A stretch of DNA of 6,758 nucleotides, taken from the NCBI GenBank assembly GCA_900549135.1, contig URNI01000100.1:1-6758 (forward strand), read 5' to 3'. Of this stretch, positions 1-6,131 are shown in pieces. Source of the DNA: an uncultured Collinsella sp. (GTDB taxonomy: Bacteria > Actinomycetota > Coriobacteriia > Coriobacteriales > Coriobacteriaceae). How positions within the stretch are numbered: the first letter of the stretch is position 1; the number at the start of each line of letters is the position of its first letter. A program made the position numbers and the translations under genes. The notes below the pieces were generated by a model. It did no database searches. It saw nothing but the letters and a program-made list of their open reading frames with translations, and was not told the DNA's origin.

Positions 1-39
1 ATTTTTTAATCCCCGTCCCAGAAAAATCACCGACACGTG

Positions 40-46
40 AAAGGGG
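40..46 (+). promoter_or_regulatory. Ribosome binding site of pheA
   Basis: AAAGGGG lies five bases before the ATG at 52 and decides the start. A GTG at 37 in the same frame would place this purine run inside the coding sequence, and the family's chorismate mutase domain begins right at the ATG (MDLADIRQAID). The 36 bases before it hold no gene that can be recognised. Confidence 0.7.
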
Positions 47-51
47 CCTCC

Positions 52-1197
52 ATGGACCTTGCTGACATCCGCCAGGCCATCGATGGCATCGACACCACCC
101 TGCTCAACAGCTTTGTCGAGCGTATGGACATTGCCACCGAAGTCGCCAAATCCAAGATCGAGATGGGCAAGGCCGTCTTTGACCCCGCCCGCGAGCGCTC
201 CAAACTCAACAACCTCGCCAGCCGCGCGCCCGAGCGCTACGAGGCGCAGACCATCACTCTGTTCCGCCTCCTCATGAGCATGAGCAAAGCCGAGCAGCAG
301 CGCTACATCAACGAGCTCAAGGGCATCACCGTCTCGCAAAAGGCCCACGCCACGGCTGCAGCCTCCGACACGCCCTTCCCTCAAACGGCCACCGTTGCCT
401 GCCAGGGCGTGGAAGGTGCCTATAGCCAGATAGCCGCGTGCAAGCTCTTCGACGTGCCCGACATCGCGTTTTTCGAGACCTTCGAAGGCGTTATGCGCGC
501 TGTGCGCGACGGCTTCTGCGAGTTTGGCGTGTTGCCCATCGAAAACTCAACTGCCGGATCGGTCAACGCCGTCTACGACCTGCTCGCCCAGTTCGATTTC
601 CACATCGTGCGCTCGCTGCGCCTCAAGATCGACCACAATCTGCTCGTCAAACCCGGCACCAAGCTCGCGGACATACGCGAGGTCTACAGCCACGGTCAGG
701 CCATCGCGCAGTGCGCTAGCTTTATCGAGGCGCACGGCCTGCACGCTACCAAGTACCCCAACACGGCCATGTCGGCCGAGATGGTCGCCAACTCTGAGCG
801 CACCAACGTCGCCGCCATCGCCTCGCGCAGCTGTGCGGCACTCTACGGCCTGGAGGTGCTGGAGCCCAACATTCAGGACTCGGACAACAACTACACGCGC
901 TTTGTCGTCATCAGCCGCGAGCCGCGCGTCTACCCCGGCGCCAACCGCACCTCACTCATGATTACCACGGCCAACGAGCCAGGCGCGCTCTATCGCGTAC
1001 TCGAGCGCTTCTACGCGCTCAATATCAACCTCATCAAGCTCGAGAGCCGCCCCATCCCCGGCCGCGACTTTGAGTTTATGTTCTACTTTGATCTGGACTG
1101 CCCCTTTGGCAGCAAGGCCCTCGACGAACTGCTCGATTCCATCGACGACGTGTGCGAGAGCTTCACCTACTTTGGCAGCTACACGGAGGTGCTCTAG
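52..1197 (+). CDS. pheA: Bifunctional chorismate mutase / prephenate dehydratase (P-protein)
   Basis: This cytosolic enzyme converts chorismate to prephenate and then to phenylpyruvate, the phenylalanine branch. The protein is 381 residues, the usual size for the fusion. Residues 1-90 are an AroQ-type chorismate mutase; R7, R24, K35, D44, R47 and E48 line up with the E. coli active-site residues R11, R28, K39, D48, R51 and E52. Residues 113-287 are prephenate dehydratase, with GVEGAYSQIAA (119-129), GVLPIENSTAGS (159-170), SHGQAIAQC (213-221) and the catalytic TRF (282-284). Residues 300-380 are an ACT domain with GALY (311-314) and ESRP (331-334), the two motifs that bind phenylalanine in E. 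coli PheA, so feedback inhibition by phenylalanine is expected. The next gene's ATG follows its TAG directly, which points to one operon. Nothing suggests damage. Confidence 0.96.
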   Translation: MDLADIRQAIDGIDTTLLNSFVERMDIATEVAKSKIEMGKAVFDPARERSKLNNLASRAPERYEAQTITLFRLLMSMSKAEQQRYINELKGITVSQKAHATAAASDTPFPQTATVACQGVEGAYSQIAACKLFDVPDIAFFETFEGVMRAVRDGFCEFGVLPIENSTAGSVNAVYDLLAQFDFHIVRSLRLKIDHNLLVKPGTKLADIREVYSHGQAIAQCASFIEAHGLHATKYPNTAMSAEMVANSERTNVAAIASRSCAALYGLEVLEPNIQDSDNNYTRFVVISREPRVYPGANRTSLMITTANEPGALYRVLERFYALNINLIKLESRPIPGRDFEFMFYFDLDCPFGSKALDELLDSIDDVCESFTYFGSYTEVL

Positions 1198-2448
1198 ATG
1201 ACCGATACCGCCGCAACCCGCCCCTACGGCGTACTGGGCCGCGTGCTGGGCCACAGCTACACCCCGACCATCTACAAGGAGCTCGCAGGGCTCGAGTACG
1301 TGCGATTTGAGCGCGAGCCCGAAGACCTCGCCGCCTTTATGACGGGCGACGAGTGGGAGGGCACCAACGTGACCATCCCCTACAAACGCACCGTCATGGA
1401 GTATCTGGACGAACTGAGCCCGCTCGCCGAGCGCATGGGCAACGTCAACACCATCACGCGCCTGGCCGACGGACGTCTGCGCGGCGACAACACCGACTAC
1501 TTTGGCTTTCAGTGCCTGGTCGAGGAGTTGGGCGTAGAGGTTGCCGGCAAGAAGGTCCTCGTGCTCGGTGCCACCGGTGGCGCGGGCACTACGGCCAGCA
1601 TGGTGCTCGGCGACCTGGGCGCCGTCGTCGTACCAGTCGGTCGCACGAGCGAGGTCAACTACGGCAATATCGCGCAGCAGTCCGACGCCGCCCTGCTCGT
1701 CAACTGCACGCCTGCCGGCATGTTCCCCCACTGCCCCGACGCGCCTTGCACACTCGAAGGGCTCGATGCGCTCGAAGGCGTTATCGACATTGTCTACAAC
1801 CCCGCCCGCACGGGCCTGATGCTCGAGGCCGAGCGTCGCGGAATCCCCTGCATCGGTGGTCTGCTCATGCTTGTGGCACAGGCGGCACAGGCCGTTGAGC
1901 GCTATACCGGCCAGGTCACCCCGCGCAAGCGTATCTTGGACGTAACGGAGTGTCTGTCCCGCCGCGAACAAAACATCGCGCTGATCGGCATGCCGGGTTC
2001 GGGCAAGACCCGCGTGGGTGAGCAGATCGCCCAGCTCACGGGCCGCGAGCACATCGATCTGGACCGCGCCCTCGAGAAGCGTCTGGGCATGCCCTGTGCC
2101 GACTTTATCGTCGAGCGCGGCGAGGCGGCCTTCCGCGAACAGGAGACGGCTACGCTGGCCGACATCTCCAAGCGCAGCGGCCTGGTGCTCTCCACCGGCG
2201 GCGGCGTGGTCACGCGTGACGAGAACTATCCGCTGCTGCACCAGAACAGCCAAATCGTGATGCTCAACCGCAAGCTCGACGAGCTAGCCCACAAGGGACG
2301 CCCCATCACCGCCCGCGACGGTATCGACAAGCTGGCCGAGCAGCGCATGCCGCGCTACCGCGCCTGGGCCGACTACATCATCGACTCACGCGACTGCGCC
2401 GCCAACACCGCCCAAGCCCTCCTCGAGACCCTTCCACCCGCTCTCTAA
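1198..2448 (+). CDS. Fused shikimate dehydrogenase - shikimate kinase
   Basis: A 416-residue fusion of two shikimate-pathway enzymes. Residues 10-250 are shikimate dehydrogenase (AroE; 3-dehydroshikimate to shikimate, NADPH). They show the substrate-binding HSYTP (19-23), NVTIPYK with the catalytic Lys63 (57-63), GNVNTI (81-86), GDNTDYFGF with Asp100 (96-104), the nucleotide loop LGATGGAG (123-130), GRT (148-150, the place where NADP-type enzymes carry NRT), NCTPAGM (169-175) and Gln228. Residues 258-416 are shikimate kinase (AroK; shikimate 3-phosphorylation), with P-loop GMPGSGKT (264-271), DLD (287-289), FRE (312-314), GGG (334-336) and lid KGRPI (366-370). The usual second Ser of the AroE substrate motif (HSxS) is Thr22. 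GGAGG at 1184-1188, inside the end of pheA, is the ribosome binding site, so the two genes are probably translationally coupled. Because steps 4 and 5 are joined, shikimate could pass directly between sites; that is inference. Confidence 0.93.
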   Translation: MTDTAATRPYGVLGRVLGHSYTPTIYKELAGLEYVRFEREPEDLAAFMTGDEWEGTNVTIPYKRTVMEYLDELSPLAERMGNVNTITRLADGRLRGDNTDYFGFQCLVEELGVEVAGKKVLVLGATGGAGTTASMVLGDLGAVVVPVGRTSEVNYGNIAQQSDAALLVNCTPAGMFPHCPDAPCTLEGLDALEGVIDIVYNPARTGLMLEAERRGIPCIGGLLMLVAQAAQAVERYTGQVTPRKRILDVTECLSRREQNIALIGMPGSGKTRVGEQIAQLTGREHIDLDRALEKRLGMPCADFIVERGEAAFREQETATLADISKRSGLVLSTGGGVVTRDENYPLLHQNSQIVMLNRKLDELAHKGRPITARDGIDKLAEQRMPRYRAWADYIIDSRDCAANTAQALLETLPPAL

Positions 2449-2451
2449 CCT

Positions 2452-2490
2452 AAGCCACCACAAAGGGGACAGGCACCTTTGTGGTGGCTT
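2452..2490 (+). repeat. Perfect 15-bp hairpin between aroE-aroK and aroQ
   Basis: AAGCCACCACAAAGG (2452-2466) is the exact reverse complement of CCTTTGTGGTGGCTT (2476-2490), around the nine-base loop GGACAGGCA. It begins three bases after the aroE-aroK stop and ends ten bases before the aroQ ribosome binding site. The T run after it is only three bases (TTTCC), so it is a poor intrinsic terminator. It may act as a partial terminator, an RNA-stabilising hairpin or an interspersed REP-like repeat. The core GGGGACAGGCACCTTT resembles hairpin repeats I recall as dispersed in several bacterial genomes; that link is from memory and unverified. Confidence 0.75.
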
Positions 2491-2512
2491 TCCAACCGCA
2501 AAGGAAGCAACC

Positions 2513-2950
2513 ATGAAAGCACTCGTCATCAACGGCCCCAACCTCAACATGCTCGGCATTCGCGAGCCGGGCATCTATGGCAGCGACAACTACGACCGCC
2601 TGGTCCAGATCTGTCAGGAAGCGGGCGCCGCACAGGGCTTCGAAGAAGTCGAGGTCTTCCAGTCCAACCACGAGGGCAGCATCGTCGACAAGATCCAGGA
2701 GGCCTACGGCAAGGTCGACGGCATCGTCATCAACCCGGCTGCCTACACGCATACGAGCGTGGCGATCCTCGACGCCCTCAAGGCCGTTGCCATCCCTGCC
2801 GTCGAGGTGCACATCAGCGCCGTAGAGACCCGCGAGGACTTCCGCCAGGTGAGCTACGCCCGCCTGGCCTGCTTCGCCACCATCACCGGTGAGGGCCTGC
2901 AGGGCTACGCACATGCGCTAGAGCTGTTGAGGGAACGACTCGAAAAGTAG
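2513..2950 (+). CDS. aroQ: Type II 3-dehydroquinate dehydratase
   Basis: Converts 3-dehydroquinate to 3-dehydroshikimate, the third step of the shikimate pathway and the one just before AroE. The 145-residue length is typical of the type II family, whose members assemble into dodecamers. Family motifs are in order: NGPNLNMLGIREPGIYG (7-23) with the lid Arg17 and catalytic Tyr22, FQSNHEG (49-55), NPAAYTHTS (74-82) with Asn75, VEVHIS (97-102) with the catalytic His100, and REDFR (107-111). After HIS the sequence has Ala103 where family members usually carry Asn, a small deviation. AAGGAAG (2501-2507) sits five bases before the ATG. It is 64 bases behind aroE-aroK, separated by a strong hairpin, so it is probably in the same operon but may be expressed at a different level. 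Confidence 0.96.
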   Translation: MKALVINGPNLNMLGIREPGIYGSDNYDRLVQICQEAGAAQGFEEVEVFQSNHEGSIVDKIQEAYGKVDGIVINPAAYTHTSVAILDALKAVAIPAVEVHISAVETREDFRQVSYARLACFATITGEGLQGYAHALELLRERLEK

Positions 2951-2984
2951 TCTCGCGCGCAAATCCATCAACCCCGATTCGCAC

Positions 2985-3043
2985 GCCAGTAATGCCAGTG
3001 CCGCCAGCAGCAACCTCGCTACTGGCGGCACTTTATTACTGGC
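2985..3043 (+). terminator. Nested hairpin terminator after aroQ
   Basis: The inner stem AGTGCCGCCAG (2997-3007) pairs exactly with CTGGCGGCACT (3022-3032), with a 14-base loop and TTTATT after the stem. An outer stem, GCCAGTAA (2985-2992) with TTACTGGC (3036-3043), encloses it. The position, 35 bases after the aroQ stop and before a gene pair of different character, fits an intrinsic terminator of the aromatic operon. The T tract is interrupted, so termination may be incomplete. Confidence 0.6.
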
Positions 3044-3044
3044 A

Positions 3045-3050
3045 TATAAT
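3045..3050 (+). promoter_or_regulatory. Promoter -10 box for the DUF4869/ATPase pair
   Basis: A consensus TATAAT lies 31 bases before the DUF4869 start codon, which would give a leader of about 25 bases. The -35 position at usual spacing (about 3022-3027, CTGGCG) does not match TTGACA and falls in the right arm of the upstream hairpin. The promoter would therefore be weak or need an activator. This is read by eye. Confidence 0.45.
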
Positions 3051-3070
3051 CATTGCAGTCACACAACGTC

Positions 3071-3075
3071 TGGAG
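3071..3075 (+). promoter_or_regulatory. Ribosome binding site deciding the DUF4869 start
   Basis: TGGAG lies six bases before the ATG at 3082. The frame is open further upstream, to an ATG at 2992, but that extension runs through the terminator hairpin and the -10 box. The protein family begins at MLSIHLGDYPG, so the start at 3082 is preferred. Confidence 0.65.
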
Positions 3076-3081
3076 ACGCGC

Positions 3082-3531
3082 ATGTTAAGCATCCATCTGG
3101 GGGATTACCCCGGTTCCATCTACGATACCGAAACCTATTTTAGGAACTCATACTTGGACTCATGGTTCGAAGACCCTATGGCCGCACAGATTATTAAAAG
3201 CGTGGACGGATCAGAGCTCATCGGTCCCCACAACATCGTAAGCAAACAGCTGGGCTCGATCACCCCACTCGAACTGTCCGGCGGCGTTAAGACGCTGCTG
3301 CTGGTGCGCAATCTCCCAAATATGGTGTTCAACGCATCCACCTGCGGAGACAACTGTGCCCGCTGGCTACTCAAGATCGGCAAAGAGCAGGATGTGCTGG
3401 TGACCTTATACCACATCATGAAATTCCCCTGGAAGAGCTTTGAAATCCGCATTGAAAACGATGGCCGCATCGTCAGAAACATGCAGGAGTTTGTCGGCGC
3501 CACGAATGACTTTTTGGATGTTGATGAGTAA
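3082..3531 (+). CDS. DUF4869 domain protein
   Basis: A 149-residue acidic soluble protein of unknown function with no signal peptide or membrane segment. I recognise it as DUF4869 from the opening MLSIHLGDYPGSIYDT, the segment YFRNSYLDSWFEDP (19-32), LSGGVKTLLLVRN (65-77) and NASTCGDNCARWLLKI (84-99), which I recall as the family's best-conserved stretch. The two cysteines in TCGDNC (88 and 92) could be structural, but no metal site is evident. The whole domain length is present. Its stop overlaps the start of the following ATPase by one base (TAATG), so the two are translated together and probably act together. Base use is less GC-rich than in the aro genes. Family assignment is from memory of its conserved words, and no biochemical role is known to me. 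Confidence 0.7.
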   Translation: MLSIHLGDYPGSIYDTETYFRNSYLDSWFEDPMAAQIIKSVDGSELIGPHNIVSKQLGSITPLELSGGVKTLLLVRNLPNMVFNASTCGDNCARWLLKIGKEQDVLVTLYHIMKFPWKSFEIRIENDGRIVRNMQEFVGATNDFLDVDE

Positions 3532-4532
3532 TGAAGGGAACGCATACCGTTGTCGTAGAGCGTGCAAAGGTCAAATACACACTCACGTTTAAGCGCAATA
3601 TTTCCTTTATACGCGGCAACAGCGGCACGGGTAAAACGACGCTCATCTCGATGATTCGCGACTACAACGACCGAGGACCGGAAAGCGGCGTTGCACTCAG
3701 TTGCGACGTGCCTTGCGAAACGCTTTCCGGCAGACGCTGGGAGCGCGAGCTATCGATCATCGAAGATTCAATCGTCTTTCTAGATGAGGGTAACGAGTTT
3801 ATCTACTCAAAGGACTTCGCCAAAGCCGTCAACGGCTCGTCCAACTATTTTGTTCTGATATCTCGTCGCGATGCCAACGAGCTCCCCTACAGCGTTGATG
3901 AGATCCTGAAGCTAGTCAACACGACAAGTAAAACAATCAATGGCCGCAAGAGCGACAGGCGCTTCTACTCGGTGACCAAGCCGCTATATGACCACACGGC
4001 AAGTATGCTGTATCAGGATCTAAATGTTGGATTCGAGGTACCCGACGCCGTAGTTGTCGAGGATAGCAAATCTGGCTATCAATTCTACGACGCTCTTTGC
4101 AACCGGCTCAGGATCCCCTGCTATACCGCCACCGGCGTAGCAAATCTAAAGCGGACAATTCACGAATGCCCCGAGCAAAACGTTCTTGCCATTGGAGACG
4201 GCGCAGCGTTTGGTCCCTACATCGAAAAGGTGCTCGGACAGCGCGTTTACAAGAACGTTCGCTTGTTCCTCCCGGAATCATTTGAGTGGTCACTTCTGCA
4301 ATCTGGCCTCATCCCCAACAACGACATTCCAAAAATCCTCAAGGATCCTTCGAGCTATATCGAAAGCCGAGACTACCTAAGCTGGGAGCGATTCTTCACC
4401 GACGTATTGATCAAATACTCGGCAGACACTCGCTACGCCTACAGAAAGGCAAAGCTCAATGAGCAGTACCTGAGGCCGCAGGCGATGAATGCAGTTGCAA
4501 ACGTCTTGCCCGAGTGCCTGAAGGCAGACTAG
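3531..4532 (+). CDS. P-loop ATPase, partner of the DUF4869 protein
   Basis: A 333-residue protein of unknown function. The N-terminal half is a small P-loop ATPase: a beta strand and Walker A ISFIRGNSGTGKTTL (24-38), Walker B SIVFLDEGNEF (80-90, Asp85 and Glu86) and a sensor-like strand NYFVLISRRD (105-114). The second half has a hydrophobic strand ending in an acidic residue, AVVVEDSKSG (173-182, Glu177), then NVLAIGDGAAFG (217-228, Asp223) and LPESFEW (247-253). The spacing loosely recalls the Glu and Asp positions of a TOPRIM fold, but the usual DxD pair is absent, so I treat that as a guess. No membrane segment is seen. It overlaps the DUF4869 gene by one base, and only a weak GAG precedes it, which suggests coupling. 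The stop is eight bases before the probable end of an insertion sequence, so its original C-terminus could have been altered. Confidence 0.72.
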   Translation: MKGTHTVVVERAKVKYTLTFKRNISFIRGNSGTGKTTLISMIRDYNDRGPESGVALSCDVPCETLSGRRWERELSIIEDSIVFLDEGNEFIYSKDFAKAVNGSSNYFVLISRRDANELPYSVDEILKLVNTTSKTINGRKSDRRFYSVTKPLYDHTASMLYQDLNVGFEVPDAVVVEDSKSGYQFYDALCNRLRIPCYTATGVANLKRTIHECPEQNVLAIGDGAAFGPYIEKVLGQRVYKNVRLFLPESFEWSLLQSGLIPNNDIPKILKDPSSYIESRDYLSWERFFTDVLIKYSADTRYAYRKAKLNEQYLRPQAMNAVANVLPECLKAD

Positions 4533-4539
4533 GCTTATA

Positions 4540-4556
4540 GGACAAAATGTGTGTCC
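4540..4556. repeat. Probable outer end of the IS1249-like element
   Basis: GGACAAAATGTGTGTCC lies between the ATPase stop and the transposase stop, in the position expected for the 3' terminal inverted repeat of the element. It has its own small dyad, GGACA/TGTCC. The element's opposite end is outside the window, so the terminus cannot be confirmed by matching inverted repeats or a target duplication. Confidence 0.35.
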
Positions 4557-4580
4557 CGATAGAACATCCGTTTCCATCCA

Positions 4581-5256
4581 TTAATCCAGCCAGAACGGGT
4601 ACGGGTCCCTGTGGTGGAGGTCCTCCCACACGGCCCTGTCGCCCCACTCCGGCCCTCCGTCCTCGCGCGACGGCGAGGCGGAGTAGACGCTGAACAGGAA
4701 GTCGATGTCCGCGTCGGTCGGCATCGCGGCGAGCTTCTCGCGCGCCGTTCTCGCGTCCCCCGAGTGCGCGTGGCACCACCAGAACACCGCCTTCACGCGC
4801 TTGACCGACGTCAGCCCCCGGTGGTTGCGCAGGACGCCCCTCAGCTGCGAGTTCACCCCTCCCTCGATCATGTTGTTGGTCGACGGCAGCGGGCCGGCCT
4901 TGGCCAGGGCGGGGTCGAGGTAGGTGAACAGCGTCCCCGCCGACACCAGCGACGACAGCGACGAGCGCGCCCGCCTCAGCCTCTCGTGGGTGTAGACCCT
5001 CCTGCCGTCCACCACGGTCCTGTCCTCCAGGAAGTCGGCCCAGAACCCGCACCAGTCGAGGTAGCGCTCGACCCAGAGCTCGGCCTGGTGCAGCGTCTCG
5101 ATGCCCATGAGGTCGCGCGCGATGAGGTAGAGTTCGCGCCCCGCCTGGAGCTTCGGCCGCGTCGTCGTGTAGCGCTTGACCTGCGAGAAGGCGTGGAAGG
5201 TGCACCTCTGGACCCTGGTGCGCGGCCAGGTCTCGCGCACGGCCCTGGCGAACCCG
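4581..5256 (-). pseudogene. IS1249-like transposase, C-terminal fragment
   Basis: The frame reads from the insertion junction (GFARAVRETWP...) to a TAA at 4581-4583, giving 224 residues of what is normally a DDE transposase of about 390. Numbering from the junction, recognisable parts are RVQRCTFHAF (14-23), VKRYTTTRPKLQAG (26-39), THERLRRARSSL (89-100), STNNMIEGGVNSQLR (125-139) and KAVFWWC (155-161). Glu131 in NNMIEGG should be the last catalytic acid; the first two Asp residues lay upstream and are missing. A GTG at 5240 could start translation, but the product would lack the catalytic core. The gene was broken by the neighbouring IS21-like element and is almost certainly inactive. Confidence 0.8.
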
Positions 5257-5274
5257 TGTTAGCGTCAATCTATT

Positions 5275-5360
5275 TTTCACCAGTTTCGCTAAACAGGCGC
5301 ACCGTTCGCGCAAAGGCGGTTTCACCGGTTGCGCTAACGTATTTTCACCGATTCCGGTCA
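5275..5360. repeat. Terminal repeat array of the IS21-like element
   Basis: Four units are spaced 22-23 bp apart: TTTCACCAGTTTCGCTAA (5275-5292), a degenerate CGCACCGTTCGCGCAAA (5298-5314), TTTCACCGGTTGCGCTAA (5320-5337) and TTTCACCGATTCCGGTCA (5343-5360), the last reaching the istB stop. IS21 elements are known to carry multiple terminal repeats that bind the IstA transposase, and this array has that position and form. Confidence 0.75.
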
Positions 5361-6131
5361 CGGCTTGACGGGCCCGTCCCTCGGCAGGTCCTTCAGCCTG
5401 TAGGACCTGCCGGTTATCTTGACCAGGTGGCAGTGGTGGCACACCCTGTCCGCGATCGCGCTCGCCGCCACGTCGTCCCCGAACACCCTGCCCCAGCCGC
5501 TGATCCCCACGTTGGTGGTGATGATCGTCGAGCGCTGCTCGTAGCGCGTCGATATCAGCTGGAACAGCAGGTCCGCGCCCGCGCTGCCGACGTCGAGGTA
5601 GCCGAGCTCGTCGATGATCAGCAGCCTCGAGTGGGCGTAGTACTTGAGCCTCTTCTTGAGGATGCCGCGCGACGAGGCGTCCTCCAGGTCCTCGACGAGC
5701 CGGGCGCAGTCCACGAACCTGACCTCGCGCCCCGCCCTGACCGCCTCGATGCCAAGCGCGACGGCGAGGTGCGTCTTGCCCACACCGGGGCTCCCCACGA
5801 ACAGGACGTTCTCGGCCCGCTCGACGAACCTCAGGGTCGCGAGCTCCTCGATCTCGGCGCGCGGGACCGACGGCTGGAAGTCCCAGTCGAAGTCCGCCAG
5901 CCCCTTGACGTAGGGGAACCCCGACGACCGTATGCGCTGATTGGTGATCCTGACCTCCCGGGCGGCGACCTCGACGCGCGTCATCTCCTCGAGGGCGGAG
6001 GCGAAGCCCCGCTCGCCCGCGGCGACCATCCTCACGTAGTCGGGCAGGGACGCCGCCATCTCGTGCAGCCCGAGCGCGGAGAGGTTCGCCTGCGCCCTGA
6101 TCGAGGGGCTGCCCTCCGCGACGGCGCCCAT
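5358..6131 (-). CDS. istB: IS21-family helper ATPase IstB
   Basis: A 257-residue AAA+ ATPase of the DnaC/IstB type that assembles on target DNA and activates the IstA transposase. An N-terminal helical region (about 1-100) precedes the ATPase core: Walker A GSPGVGKTH (113-121), Walker B LLIIDELGY (170-178), sensor 1 STIITTN (201-207) and the C-terminal AIADRVCHHCHLVKITGRSYR core, which starts at Ala225. The length is normal and no break is seen. The ATG overlaps the istA stop (TGATG, one base), with GGAGGGG four bases before it (6142-6136 on the minus strand), so it is coupled to istA translation as in other IS21 elements. Because istA is truncated, this IstB has no intact partner here. It could only serve related IS21 copies elsewhere, if it is expressed. 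Confidence 0.93.
   Translation of the reverse strand: MGAVAEGSPSIRAQANLSALGLHEMAASLPDYVRMVAAGERGFASALEEMTRVEVAAREVRITNQRIRSSGFPYVKGLADFDWDFQPSVPRAEIEELATLRFVERAENVLFVGSPGVGKTHLAVALGIEAVRAGREVRFVDCARLVEDLEDASSRGILKKRLKYYAHSRLLIIDELGYLDVGSAGADLLFQLISTRYEQRSTIITTNVGISGWGRVFGDDVAASAIADRVCHHCHLVKITGRSYRLKDLPRDGPVKP

Larger units (their letters stand above)
4540..5256 (-). mobile_element. IS1249-like (IS256-group) element, 3' part only
   Basis: It consists of the transposase 3' portion plus a short terminal region next to the ATPase gene. The 5' part is displaced by the IS21-like insertion that begins at 5257. The outer boundary near 4540 is an estimate from the short dyad there. The inner boundary is exact, because transposase homology runs up to the TGTTAGCG tip. 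Confidence 0.7.

Noticed and set aside
37..51. GTG at 37 as the pheA start
   Set aside because: It would put the AAAGGGG ribosome binding site inside the gene and add five residues with no counterpart in the family.
952..2253. A 433-codon open frame on the minus strand
   Set aside because: It is antisense to pheA and aroE-aroK, which have full catalytic motifs; no family resemblance or ribosome binding site supports it.
2449..2512. A riboswitch or T-box before aroQ
   Set aside because: The gap is only 64 bases and is mostly one simple hairpin; no T-box or known riboswitch core is visible.
5275..5360. Short spaced repeats as a CRISPR array
   Set aside because: Units are degenerate and separated by only about five bases, with no spacers. 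Their place at the tip of an IS21 element explains them.
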